Position numbers and translations under genes: made by a program
Source of the DNA: Nymphaea colorata
Taxonomy: Eukaryota > Streptophyta > Magnoliopsida > Nymphaeales > Nymphaeaceae
DNA length: 64,000 nucleotides
Direction: 5' to 3'
Assembly: GCF_008831285.2 (NCBI RefSeq)
Contig: NC_045138.2
Location: 14,768,571-14,832,570, forward strand
The notes under the pieces: generated by a model
The model's database searches: none
What the model was told of the DNA's origin: nothing
The model's input: only the letters and a program-made list of their open reading frames with translations
Shown: piece by piece, positions 1 through 12,119 of the stretch
Layout: every line of letters starts with the position of its first letter
Position numbering within the stretch: position 1 is the first letter of the stretch

Positions 1-140
1 AGTATCCCAGAATCTTCAAAATGCACAAAATAGATGAATTTGTCATTTTGCCAGTTTAATGTGCTCAGGAAAACTCAAGAACAATGGAATTTCAAAAAAC
101 CAACAAAATAAAGGTTTAATCAGGCAGTGTAAAAATGTAC

Positions 141-3100
141 CATCTTCCATGGGGCCTCTTTACTGCTATCATATACATGGACATCCTGAATAGATATCGA
201 GAGATTTGATACATTAAGTTTCCCATTAGGGAAAATATCATATTTAATGTTCATCCCCAACAATGACAGCTCTAGGCACTTGGCAGTGTCACGTCCAATT
301 GTTTTTGAGACCTCTGAACCGTTGCACGAAGAGCTGGACCAATCAGATCCTGCAAACATTGCCCATGTAACATTGACATTTTCAAGAATAATCCTTCCTT
401 TGCTCTTTAACTCCTCTGCAACTGAAGCAAAAGAACTAAAGGAGTACTCAGAACTGGCTGAATCTATACATCCTTCATGATGGTTCACAATGGGGACATG
501 ATTTTCAACAATACAGAACGAGCCATCTTCATACCATCCACTCTTCCCATTATCCACATTATTTGCAGAACCAGTAGCCCTAGATGAAGGACCTGCGTCA
601 CTGTGTTTGTGATACCCACCAGGATTTTGTGCAGAAAATGTATCTAGCACATAGTAGTCATCTATAAATTCTGGCAAGCAATTGGGAGAGGGTTTACTGA
701 GATTTCCTTGTTCAGGCTGATGCAGTAAATTACTTGAGGCATTTAGTGGAGCATTACCATTTTTAGACGTATGTAGGAAGCATTTGTTATCTGAAACAGT
801 TTCACTGGATGGAGGATGATTGCTCAAAGATTCAGATGGGCCCAAAGATTGGGCTGCTTCCTCACGAAAGACATCATCTAGTATCTCATCCATTAGACCA
901 AGTGGTGACGAGTTATTATCCTCGTCTGTAACCTGCACAATAAGAGGAGATTTAGATGTATCCCCACCAAAAGCTTTTGTTTCATCTCTGTCATTGTTGG
1001 CTTGCATGACAATATTCCATCGAGTCTGTAAGTGCAGCACAGATTCTGTTAAATCAGGTGCAAAAAGCTGCTGAAGCTGGTTGCCTAAGCAAATCAAACC
1101 AGCCATAGTATCATGGCATGTATTGATTTTGACATGACAACCAGAGCAGGTTAGTTGCCAAGTGCCATCGTCCGAGTCGGTCTCCAAAATCACTTCCACT
1201 AATGTCTCCCCAGCAACTTTAACATAGTTGTTTGCACGGAGATGCCTTACATCATAATCTACCAAATTCCACAAAGCAGGAAGATCAGAAAGAAGAAGGC
1301 CAATATCTTGAATCCCGATCTTATAATCACTAGATGTTGCACCATCAGAGTTTCTACTCGAAACATATAATGAAGCTGCAGCAAGAAGACATGCCACACC
1401 TTGCTCTCCAATCTTGCCAGTGCATTTCATGGGATCTGGACACGCAGATTTAAGCCCCTCTTTACCAGCCTTAACTCCCTTTTGGTAAGGCTCGTAACTC
1501 AAAGCAACATCCACAAGTTCCAGAAAAAAGGATGATTCATAGACCTTTTCCTTCTGAGAAAATTTTTTTTGCCTATCAGCGTCAGAACTGCATGCACCAT
1601 CACCAGCAGGAACACAAAAGAAGGATGATAAAGCCGCTAACCAATCCAAACGACCACCTGGAGCAACAAGGGTCCCACATTTGAGAGTTATTGAGGTTGA
1701 CATTTGCATATCTGGATAACTGAGATGTACAATGGAAGTACCAGCAAATCCAGATGATAAAGCATTGGCACCACCTCCATCACCCCGACGCATCGCAGAA
1801 TTCCTGGCACAGACAAGCATTATATCCTCACTTGTTCCTGCAACCTCTCCAGCTGTCTTAACAATGGAACCCCAAAGCTCACCTTCACCATGGCTTACCC
1901 ATAGAATGCTTGAGCTAGGCATGCCACCAATATTTGAACCAGAAAGCAATTCAAAATTCTGAACCGTCAGACATGTACTAGCCCAAGAACCTGGAAGCTC
2001 CTTTTGGATTGATGTATTCACATCTAACGCCTCCTCCAATTTGACTGAAATGTCTAGCACATCGCATTCTAAAAGAAATGATGACTGAGAAAACTTGACA
2101 TCATGTGATTGCAGTTTGTCCTTTGAAAAGTCCTCCCTGGTATTCACATCATTTTTTGCTGAGCCGCCATTGGAAAAGACACCCAGTACTTGGCTTATGA
2201 GATGCACCAGCAGTGCATACTCTGTGTGGCCAAGACTGACAATGGCTCGTGCAAAATGGACGCGGAAGGAAAAACCTGAAGCAGAAATCAATTCCTGGTG
2301 TACTTGGGAACTTATACCTTCTTGATCACTGACAGTAGCTACAGACGCATACTCACACTTCTTCCTGGAATCTTTGTTCCTAGAGAAGTTTCTTGAAGTA
2401 GCCATATCCCATGCTCTCTTTGCTATACGCATGTCTGTGACTGCATCTACATTCCAAATCATAAAGACACCAGAGCATTTGCCACAACTTCCTGCAATGG
2501 AAGAGAAAATCTCTTTTGCAGAAAAAGATTGCTCATTATAGACAAATAAGTTTCCCTCAGAAGTGTTTCTATCAGGCTTTGAAATTAGATATACACTGAA
2601 GCTACCAATATTTAAATGAATAGACGTGGAAGGCATGTAATTGGAGCTGCCTCCTGAACATCCATTCTGCACATGAAAAGTCTCTCCTGCGCTATCTGTC
2701 CTCTCTGATGGACACAGGTCAAAAACAGCAAAGTTGTTATGGAAATAAAGGCTTCTGGAATCCCCATATCTTTGGAGAGGAAAGCACACAATTGTTCTTG
2801 TTTCAGCAAGAACGATATTGCCTTGAACACTTACCACTGTAGGGTTTGCCATATCTTCACTTGTTTGATCAAACCCTTTACGATCCTGACGACCATGAGA
2901 TGATGCATCTGAAGTTCCACCAAAATTTGGAACAGCAGTTTTCCGAATTTGATTGCATAGGTCCAATAGCATATTGACAGTGTTCAGGTTTACCCACATT
3001 ATGGTGGGTGGAAGATGGGCAAAGAACGATGTTGATGCCCTTAGTTTCCCATTTGCATGCCGAGATATCACAGAAATCAGATGCTCAGAGGAAGTACTTG

Positions 3101-4856
3101 TTCTCAAAATATTCATCTTCACATACTTGGCCCTCGCAATAGGTCTGTGATCATCTCCTTGCACCTTGGTATCAACAGGCTCCAAGTGTAAATTTGCAAC
3201 CACAGTATCCGACCGACTCACATTTTTCAACATATCAGGAGGATCTTCAAATGAAAAAGGGAATGGTGGAAGAGCACCCTGAATCTCTGACTGCAAAGAA
3301 TGGACCAAATTCACCTCTCTAAATAGTTCGTCCCCATTAACCAACAAGCCCGAATCTGTAGCTTTGCCCTCAAACTTAAAGCAATCATTGACCATGATCT
3401 GCTTCAGTACCGCTTCAAACTTTACTTGTTGGGGAAAAATCTGTTGCCTTTGCCAGAAACTCAACATCAATTCAACCAACGAAATAGAACAGAAAAAGTA
3501 CTTCATAAAAGAAAATCAATGTATTAAATCTCTGCAATAATTACCTGGAAAATGACATTAAGTCCTTGAAGGTTTGCTTCTAAATAATGCACAGAACTAT
3601 AAAAACAAGTCTTTTGATCTGGCAACATATTTTTTTGCTCCAGATGCAGAGATTCTACATCAGAATTCATGTTGTTGACGTACATGTTTTCCCCAGAGCT
3701 CTTCATGCCATTACATCCATTTTGTGTTTCATCATGGAAAGATAGAATGATGGACACTCCAGCAATTGTCGCATTTATATTTGTTTGAACATGCTGCTGC
3801 TCTGTACAAACAAGCAAGCAACAGGATCAGAAACCAGTTTTAGAACCATGATTAATTAAGATGCCAGTGCCACTGTTTACAGAAATCTCACACTAAAATG
3901 CATGTAAAACAGAAGTTACAGAACAACATAATAGCATGATAAGATATGAAAAAATATTATAAACTTATAAGAGCAATCAGTATTGATCGCGATTTATGGC
4001 CCGATCTACAACTTCATTACCGAGAGAGACTTGTTAAAAAATAAAGCTCATTACATCCTTTAGAATCAAAAAAATTGCAAAAAGAAGGTACACGGCAGTG
4101 GAAAGACCACTAATCAATCTGGGAGACGGAAACTAATGAAATGCATAAAGGCTTTCCAGAATTTTGGCATAAATTGCATGTTTCTCAATCAGAGTCACGA
4201 TATACTTGACAATTGATACATGATGACCTCAAAGCAGCAGCAACTTCAATCAACAATTGGCCCCAAACTTTATAAGTTGACACATGGCAGAAAAGGTTCT
4301 CAAACAGACATAAAGAAATAAATAAAAAGGTTGATGTGATGAAAGACAACTATCAAGATTAAAGTATTCGTTAAGAGGACTTCTGCTTGAATGGATACAC
4401 CTGGCATTTACTGTTTAGAAATTGTGGACCTACTCCTGGATTAGACAATGATAGTTAAAGGTTGTTGATTAGTCAGCTTTGTCAACATATAAGTTCACTG
4501 TTTGACGTCTTGAGAAAGTTTGAGTCTGGTGATCATTTTTCATAAACTCTACAAGTTTCTTCACCATTTATCTTCATTAGTATTTTATATTTCTTAAAAT
4601 GTTAGCCTGGTTTGAATTCTCAACAGGCTTTTCATTATATGATGATATGAGAAACTCATGTTTTAAAACATTACTGTAATGGTCTCTACAACATTGTCGT
4701 TCAAGAGTTGAATCATCAAGAAGGATAAAGACAACTAAGTACCTCTCTTATAGAAGCAAGTTGTGTTGTTAGACTAGATAGGAGCTATGTCACATAGGTA
4801 CGGGTACGGGTGCCGGTACTGACCCTTTTCAAAAAACTTGGGTGCGGGGGCTACGG

Positions 4857-4890
<34 letters not shown>

Positions 4891-7800
4891 CTTGGGTGCG
4901 GAGGGTACGGCCTTATATATATATATATTATATATATATATATATAAACAATAAGAAATACTTAGAAAATATGTATCAAAATAAAGAATATACGTCAACA
5001 TAAACAAATAAATAACATAGAAAACATATATCAACGGCTCTTGCAGCAGTGTGTTTAAGAAATCTATGAGAAACTTTAAACATATGGACAACCAAGCAGC
5101 CCCCTAGTCAAATATGAAAATCAATCAAATTTTCACATGAAAGAATAGAATAAAAAAGTAAGGTGGAAAAAATTAAATCAAAGTAAAATTAAGCAGTTTG
5201 GGTCTATAGGTACCCAAGTGTCAAAGTATCCATTTTGGGTATGGGTACGGTGACACGGGTACGTGGACCTTACTGAAGTAACCATGTGACTTAGGATAGG
5301 AGCCTATGGTAGTGTGGGAGGTGCCAAGCAGAAAATGTAAGAGGGGAACACACAGGAACAAGGGTAAATCAACCACCTGTGGCTTAAAGAGGGGAAAATG
5401 GTTACAAACACAGTCAACCTCCTTCAAGCACTTGATGTTGTTGAAGTACAATGGCAAAGAAGCAAAACAAAAGAGGCCTCTCCAAACATCAAATCACCTC
5501 ATTAGAATCTTAGACTAAGTAGAGGCTTATAACAGACAGGAAGGTGATGAGTAAAAAAGGTGAAACTAAAAGGGGAACCACAGATGAAAGAGGGAAAAGC
5601 AATCAGCTGTAGGCTGTAGCTCAAAGAGGGGAAACACGGATCCAAAGAACCTCCTTCAAGCAGGTGATGTTGCTGACTGAATTCAGAAGTAAATTGCTAA
5701 TATTGTATGTAGGATTTCAAATAAACAAATCTTCGTTGTTCAGTTTCCAACTACTAACTCCTATTTTTGCTAATGAAAAGGACCCATCATTGCATGGCAG
5801 TTGGCACAAGCATGTGATGCAGTCTTCATGTACTTGACATTGTTGTCTTCACCTAATTCATGTAGTTGGTTGTCGACCTGGTTGCCAGCTAGCTCCAGTA
5901 GCTGCCAACTAGTCCTTTGACATACTGGTAGGCATTCAAACAACTAAAGTTAATCACGGGGGTCTCTCTCCTGACAAATACATTTCCTTCTCCTTCCATC
6001 TTTTTTTCTTTTTAGTTCCTTTTTCTTTGTTTTTCTTCTTTTTCTCTTTTTCATTTTTTCTTCTCTCTTTCTTCAATGTTGTTGGAACTTTCACTTCTTT
6101 TCATTTCCACCATGCAGAAAATTCTAAAGATGCACAAAATTTTGAATCTTTTTACTTCCTCTATGTCATGACTTATTAACATTGTCACAAATATCATTCT
6201 CAGGAAAATCACGGCAACCAACAGACATGTAAACTAGGCTTTTTAGAGTAAACTAGTCTTTTTAGAGGATCTAAAGACACGCAACCAACATATGATTTTG
6301 ACCATACAGCCATGTCAAGTGGTCAAATAAACATCACTACATCCAACATTAGAGCTTCTTACAACTTCCTAAATAGTCCAGTCACGAACTAGTAGCCACA
6401 TTCCAGGATATGACACCAAAAACTATAGCAAGAGATGACATTCAAAACCATCTTGGTGCTTACCTAAAAAATTAACAACAATTATTGCCATCCAAGTATG
6501 TTTATGGTGCATAAATAGACAATGAGTAAAAGATTTGTTCAATTCTAATGCACTTATGCAAATGAGATCAAATTAACAATGACATAGACAAGTGGAGAAT
6601 AGCATTTAGAATGTTATCAGTCTCAGGGCGATGATGTGCTTACCAGTTGGGATATGCAAGGAACCAGAAGCAAGGGAGGAAGCAGCAGAAATTGTACTGA
6701 AAACAGAGCACGTCCAGTTCCATATACCGCTGCTACTAAGAGCAGACTGAGAGCTTATACCATCCAGACAGTCAAAGAACTGATTGACACTGTAAAGCCA
6801 CAAGACCAAAATCGTTAGACTACTGCCAGTGAAGCAGTTTAATTAGCAATCAAAAGCAATCCAAAAGCTTGGTTTAAGCTTATAAGAAAAACAGATTGCA
6901 GTGCCAGATCAAAAAGGATTTAGAAGAACATGAACTAGAATCAACCTTGCCCCAAAATCAGGCTCTACTTCTGCTCCAGCATTTTTGTCTTTGATAATAC
7001 CCACTGGCACCCAGTCAAGTATTAAACGTGTGCCAGGAATTGACTCATTTGGTAAAGTTTCAACACCAATATGAGAGTTCATATTTGTTACTAACCTGTC
7101 ACTAGTAGGTATTAATTTGTCAGCATCTAACACATGAAACCAAAATAAAGGGGCGATAGTCAGATCCAAACCTTAAACCTGTTTCGGAACCCACGGCCTT
7201 ACAATTTGTGCTTCCATTGTCATTTCTCCCAATGAACTTGAAAGAATCCCACAAGAAAATGATAAACTGTATGGAGCTAGGATAAAACCTTAGCTCAACT
7301 GGATCAATATGGAATTCTGCATCTACCTTACTAATGTCCAAAGAGCCATTTTTCCATGGCATGCTTAGTTTCAAAGTTCCACAGAGACCATTTTCTCCAG
7401 TAAAGACAGGAATTGGAGGCACAAAAGGCTTACAGCTCTGACTAATACCGAATCCTGAGGCATCTGAGAAGTCTGACTGACTCTCTTCATCAATCACCTG
7501 AAGAAGTTCCACTGTTGCGCCATGGAATGTCACGAAATTTGTCAACTTTGTCATCCCCAGGAAACCATCACTCTGTGAACCTGAGTCTGAATGTGTCTGC
7601 ACACTTTCAGACAGGCATGTGCCATATGCCAATTCTGTGATATGGAAAACCATGATTCTGTAGATATGTGACGTCTTTCCAGCTTTTTTTGGGTTAGGAT
7701 CTAATGCAACTAACAAATTGTTTACTTTTACATGGAAATTGGAAAGCAAACACTTCACCAAATTTGCTATTGTCTTCACTCCTTCATGAACATCTGAAGG

Positions 7801-9065
7801 AGTGAATGTAGCATCTTGATGGATCCTACTGTCGCTAATCTTGACACGACTACCCGAAATTGATGGTTTTTCAACTCTGTGGGATCGCATATGTTCAACA
7901 GCCCCTGGGACTTCTTCAACCGACTGTTGTGAAAGTACAATCTCAAGATCCTTTATTTCAACCTCACAGTTGCTTACATTCCATGGTATTTTGACTGATA
8001 AAGAACCAATTGATCCATCTTTGACCATGATAGGGTTCATTCCTAGCTGCAAAAATGAAAGGAAGCATATGTATCATATTCCCCTGCGCTGGTCACATGA
8101 AGTAGTCTCGTACATATGCTGAAAATATGTTACTGAAAGATGATGACATGGTATCGTGCATTAGCTAATATTTTCAGCTGTCGGGTTGAACCTTGTACCT
8201 GAATACTGTGAAAATCTTACAAAAACAACATGCTAAATTTTTTTAGATAGCATAGAAGTTACCATCAATAAAATTTTTGTTTTGGCTTCCATACCGAGGC
8301 ATAGTCCAAAAAATTGAATAAATACAGTTCCTCCTAAATAAAATTTGCACTCAACCCAGAACTAATATCTTCTTGAAGAAGCATCACGCCACCAACCGAA
8401 TTTGCACGAGTGAATAACGCCAAACAACCAAAGCAACTTGAGAAGCTCCAAAATTGTAAAATTCTAAACATGGAGAGAAAACTAAAATACAATCACGCCT
8501 CCAACTGAATTTGCAAGAGTGAATAACGCCAAACAACCATAGCTACTTGAGAAGCTCCAGAATTGAAAAATTCCAAACATGGAGAGAAAACTAAAATACA
8601 ATCACCAAAAAAGCCCTCGAAAACCAACTACGAATTGAACCCGAAGCAAAACAATCACGCCAGCAGAAACAAGTGCAGCAGTAAAATCGATGTCACGATT
8701 CATGCACTCATAGGTTGCAGAATTCGACAAAAACAAGCCAGCTTTTCCCAACCCACGAGTCAGTTTCTGGAAAGGAAACAAAACCGTCGACGCTGGCAAC
8801 AACATTAACCGACCAATTCAGACAGGGAAGAAGGAAAAAAAAAAAGACGGCGCACCTTCTGATTGAGGTATTCGACGTTCAGAGCGAGGTCATGAAGCTC
8901 GATCGAGCCGGCGCCCAGCTGGACATCCAATTGGTCGAGGTCGAGATCCCCCAGGATGATCTTCCCAAGCTTCTTCTTCAAGATAAATCTGAAGACGTGC
9001 TTCAGCGCCCATCGCGACAACATGGCGCCGACGACCCACCGGAATCCAACGTGAATTCCGTCCAC
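141..9065 (-). CDS. ATG2: Autophagy-related protein 2 (ATG2), 3'-truncated by window edge
   Basis: ATG2 is a rod-shaped lipid-transfer protein that works with ATG9 and ATG18 at ER-phagophore contacts to expand the autophagosome membrane. I read six exons on the minus strand: 9065-8856, 8046-7203, 7126-6946, 6789-6644, 3801-3545 and 3440-141, with phases that join cleanly to 1646 residues. Exon 1 holds the N-terminal chorein-type segment, with [20 protein letters not shown] followed by the ALNVEYLN block. Exon 2 continues with [13 protein letters not shown]. Later family landmarks are [13 protein letters not shown] across the exon 3/4 junction and [15 protein letters not shown] across exon 4/5. 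The last exon is one 3.3-kb block ending at a GTACAT donor at 140-135, so the C-terminal part (about 240 residues in the Arabidopsis protein) lies off the left edge. The exon 2 donor could instead be at 7178, which would leave a 52-nt intron; I preferred GTAAGG at 7202 (76 nt). The start at 9065 gives an N-terminus of normal length but unusual sequence. Confidence 0.93.
3802..6643 (-). other. Large ATG2 intron (about 2.8 kb) carrying repeats
   Basis: This intron lies between the exon ending ...HIPT and the exon starting EQQHVQTN. It holds a hAT-like element at 4785-5294 and, just beside it, a diverged direct duplication (about 5339-5443 and 5568-5680). The two copies share AAGAGGGGAAA and ACCTCCTTCAAGCA, and each ends near a GATGTTG block. 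A pyrimidine-rich run lies at about 5985-6100. No separate gene is supported inside it. Confidence 0.8.
4785..5294. mobile_element. Non-autonomous hAT-like element, copy A (510 bp)
   Basis: The left end reads CTATGTCACATAGG and the right end, read inwards on the other strand, CTAAGTCACATGG. The 8-bp sequence GATAGGAG lies directly outside both ends (4777-4784 and 5295-5302), which is the target-duplication length of hAT elements. Subterminal regions are filled with GGTACGGGTAC / GGGTGCGG motifs. The interior has a TA microsatellite with a duplicated AACTTGGGTGCGG...TACGGCC unit (about 4836 and 4889). There is no transposase, so it depends on a source element elsewhere. It sits in the large ATG2 intron. 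Confidence 0.75.
8384..8601. repeat. 109-bp tandem duplication in ATG2 intron 1
   Basis: Two adjacent copies start at 8384 and 8493 with a period of 109 bp. Both contain GAGTGAATAACGCCAAACAA and ATGGAGAGAAAACTAAAATA with only scattered differences. The repeat lies in the intron between exon 1 and exon 2 of ATG2. The start of a third copy fades out just after 8601. Confidence 0.85.
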
Positions 9066-12000
9066 TAAACCCTAGCTCCGCACGGTACTGCGAAAGAGGA
9101 AGAAGATAATATTACCCATCCGCAACCAGCGGAGATGGAAGGGGGCGAAGTTTTTATTCTCTCTCGAACGCGATAGGCACAAATAAGAAAAGCAATCATC
9201 AAAAAAAGGAGGGGGAGGGAAGGTCGGACCCGATTCGACTCGTTTGATATTATACCGAATCAGTTTCGGATGGGATCGCTGGCACTTGCGTCCCGACGTA
9301 GGAATGAGTAGGTACCGTACCGGATTCTTTGGTGCTAGACCTGTAAGTATATGGTTGACAGGACAGGGAAAAAGACTAGCATTTCGGTTATATAACATTA
9401 ATTACCTGCAAAGGTGGTTAATGGCTAGAATTCAAAATATACAACTAAAATACAGTTGTCATGTAAATATCATGTAAATTTTAGTCCCTATTTATGATGC
9501 AGCAACAATTTATAGTGTTTTTAGCAATGATTTGTTGTACTTTTAAGAATGGTTTTTAAAATTTTTACCGTTCGGCAACAAAAAAAAAAAATAATCTCTC
9601 TCTCTCCCTATATAATATATATATACACACACAAAAAAAAAAGATCCTTACATGCTATATCAGTAAGAAATATTCTTAGTCGTTGATCTTTTGGTTGAGA
9701 TAAAATGAAGGAGAAAAGGGATAAAATATTTTAGTTATATATAACTAATTAATAACTTTTCTCATTGATTTTATCTCAATCATTCATCTTGAAAAAATGA
9801 ATGGCTATGATGAATTTTTGTGTGTGTCCGCACCTAAGGGCCTCATCATGTCTACCAATTTCTTTATATATTTATATATAGGCTGTAAAAATGAATTGAT
9901 TCCGACTCGGCCCTGTAAAGCATACTATTACACAGGGTGTGTTTTTTTTTTTTTTGTTTGCTCAAATTTCCCATACCAGAGGAAGTCAACAAAGTTGTTG
10001 AAAATAAGCGGTTCCCAGATATTCCGTTTCAGCAACTTTCACCGGTGGAGGAGGGAATTTTTATTCATATTGCACAGTAACATCCACATTTCTGTTGCCT
10101 GAATTTCTTCTAAGCAAAGAAATTTTTACGAAAACAATGAAAAAAAGTAAAATTTGAAACTTTCACAGGGTTGCAAGCAACAACAAGTAGTTGGATTGAT
10201 CAATTGGCAATTAATTGATCCTTCAAGCAAAACGTTAAGATTTAACATAAAGTTCTCCAAAATTTTATAAAGTATACCATATTTTGAAACCTGAAGCTTC
10301 AGAATTTTTGGTAAACTGTGGAGGTCAAGACTTTCAAGTTCATGAGATCAAGAGATAAATCAGATTTTGGCAACACTGCATTTTGCAACGGATATTTTTT
10401 TCCCCATAGAATTTTATCCAGTTCCATACACGGTGGACATTATTTCAAGGATTTTAATCTATGCCCATCATACACGAGACACAAATTTTATCCATGGACA
10501 TTTATCTCTTGGTAACTATACCATGGATTTTTGTTCATGAAATTTTGTCGGTGGCCATCCCCAAGAGACAAATTGGGTACGACTACTTAAGGACTTGATG
10601 TGGGCCTAATAAGAAGCGCGTCGGCAAGCTGATGCTAATATGAACCAAAATTGCCAAGCGTTCATGTTTCTTTTGGCCTTTTAAGCAAATGAAATTAGGG
10701 TTGCAGATATCTTGGATCTCAAACACCGAAATGCACTAAAAATTTGGTCCCAAACAAATCGTATGCTGTTAAAAATGATAATTCCTATAAGTGTTATGCC
10801 TTTGTGTCTTAATTGGTGGAGTGTGGAACCTAAGTTGAAGGATGCACGGCTGACACTCGATGACTATGCATTCGAGGATCCTGAAAGCAGCAAGAATGAG
10901 GGAGTCTTCAACCCTCTTTTTCACTAATGTTTTATGTTTATGAGCGTCGGATATCCGTCGTATTTCAAAGAATATTCAATATCACGTTCAAACTTAATTA
11001 CCAGTTGGATATGACGTCTCTTACCAGTCCCAGCTCTTTGGATTCGTGTTCACTAATATATCAGATTGACATCTTTGTGCCCTATGCAAGTACCCTACCC
11101 AGCGTTGGAGAACCCACAAATTTGATTGCCTTAACAGACATCTTCTTGTGGATGGAAGCTCATGTTGATAACTAATTAGCATGTTACTACTGTCTCATGA
11201 ATAGGCTTGAAAGATTGGGGCAGATCCAAACAAAACCCCAAGAGCTCCACCTAATTTTAGTTTTCACAAGAGGAAATGTTCACAGGTCATTGGCAAATTG
11301 AGATTCATACCGCAATTCTGCACTGGAAGAAATCTGGGTTTTATTGGCCAAATTATATACTCAGGAAGGACACGAAAATACTCTGGTTTTGGATGGTAGA
11401 TCCTCTTAACTGCCAATCAGATACCTTGGATTTTCTCCTTTCTCTAACTTGTTTGCATCAGAGGGCGCCAAAGGATGAGCCAGAAGGTCAACTATTAATT
11501 TTTAAATTTGATCATCATACTGCAAATCGGACACAAGACATATTTGTTCTTTTATTTTTCTGTTTTGGTAGGGTTGGTTGGTCTTGCTAGGATCGTCAAA
11601 ATTATCCGATTGTAGTGTCCAGCACAGGCCTATATTGTCGCACCCACGTGGACTAACAGCTTGAGATACAAAGAGACTCGGTCCTCGATGAGTCCAGTCC
11701 AAATTTGTTTGATGTTTGAGTCGGAGACCGAATGCCCGTCTCAGGCATAAATATATTCAAGTGGATATGAACCCATTTTTAACAAGATGGATGGCACCGG
11801 CGAATATTTTGCTGCCCATAGATTACAAGAAGCGAGTATATGTATAAATATATACAACGTACAACAGCAAAGGGCAGAGTAACAAGACTCAAAACTGAGA
11901 AGGAAAGAGAAAAAGGATGATAAGAGAAAAAAGAATAGATATCAACGAAGAAAGAAGAGGAAGAAAAAGAAAAAAATTTCCTTGCCTTCTCGCATCCATC

Positions 12001-12119
12001 AAAAGAGCGGGTTCCCAAGCTTACAGTAGCAACAAAAACGTGACAATGAGCGGCATTGCTGTCGTCGCGTGCTTTTTCCTGGGCGGTGAAACTTGGGAAA
12101 TACGGGCAGACCTTCGAAC
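9066..12119. other. Spacer: ATG2 5' flank and PRAF-type gene 3' flank
   Basis: This 3-kb spacer must hold the ATG2 promoter and 5' UTR (minus strand, near 9066-9350) and the 3' UTR of the PRAF-type gene (just below 12120). A TA-bracketed inverted-repeat element occupies 9609-9880. The stretch 9900-11750 is AT-rich, broken by stops in every frame, and resembles no family I recognise. The open frames of 65-120 codons scattered here look random. Confidence 0.6.
9609..9880. repeat. TA-bracketed inverted-repeat element, family 1 copy 1
   Basis: A short element lies between two TA-rich tracts (9609-9625 and 9865-9880). Its core is an imperfect hairpin: GTTGAGATAAAATGAAGGAG at about 9695 faces the complement of CTCATTGATTTTATCTCAAT at about 9760. 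The right half (TCATTCATCTTG..., GCACCTAAGGGCC) matches a second copy at 22039-22337. It has the size and structure of a MITE. Confidence 0.55.

Noticed and set aside
6576..6590. TGACATAG word in the ATG2 intron as another hAT-like end
   Set aside because: It lacks the neighbouring GGGTGCGG/GGTACGGG motifs, a partner end and a target duplication, so it is probably a chance match.
6909..7169. Minus-strand frame of 86 codons treated as a separate gene
   Set aside because: Its middle part is ATG2 exon 3 ([20 protein letters not shown]); the ends are flanking intron.
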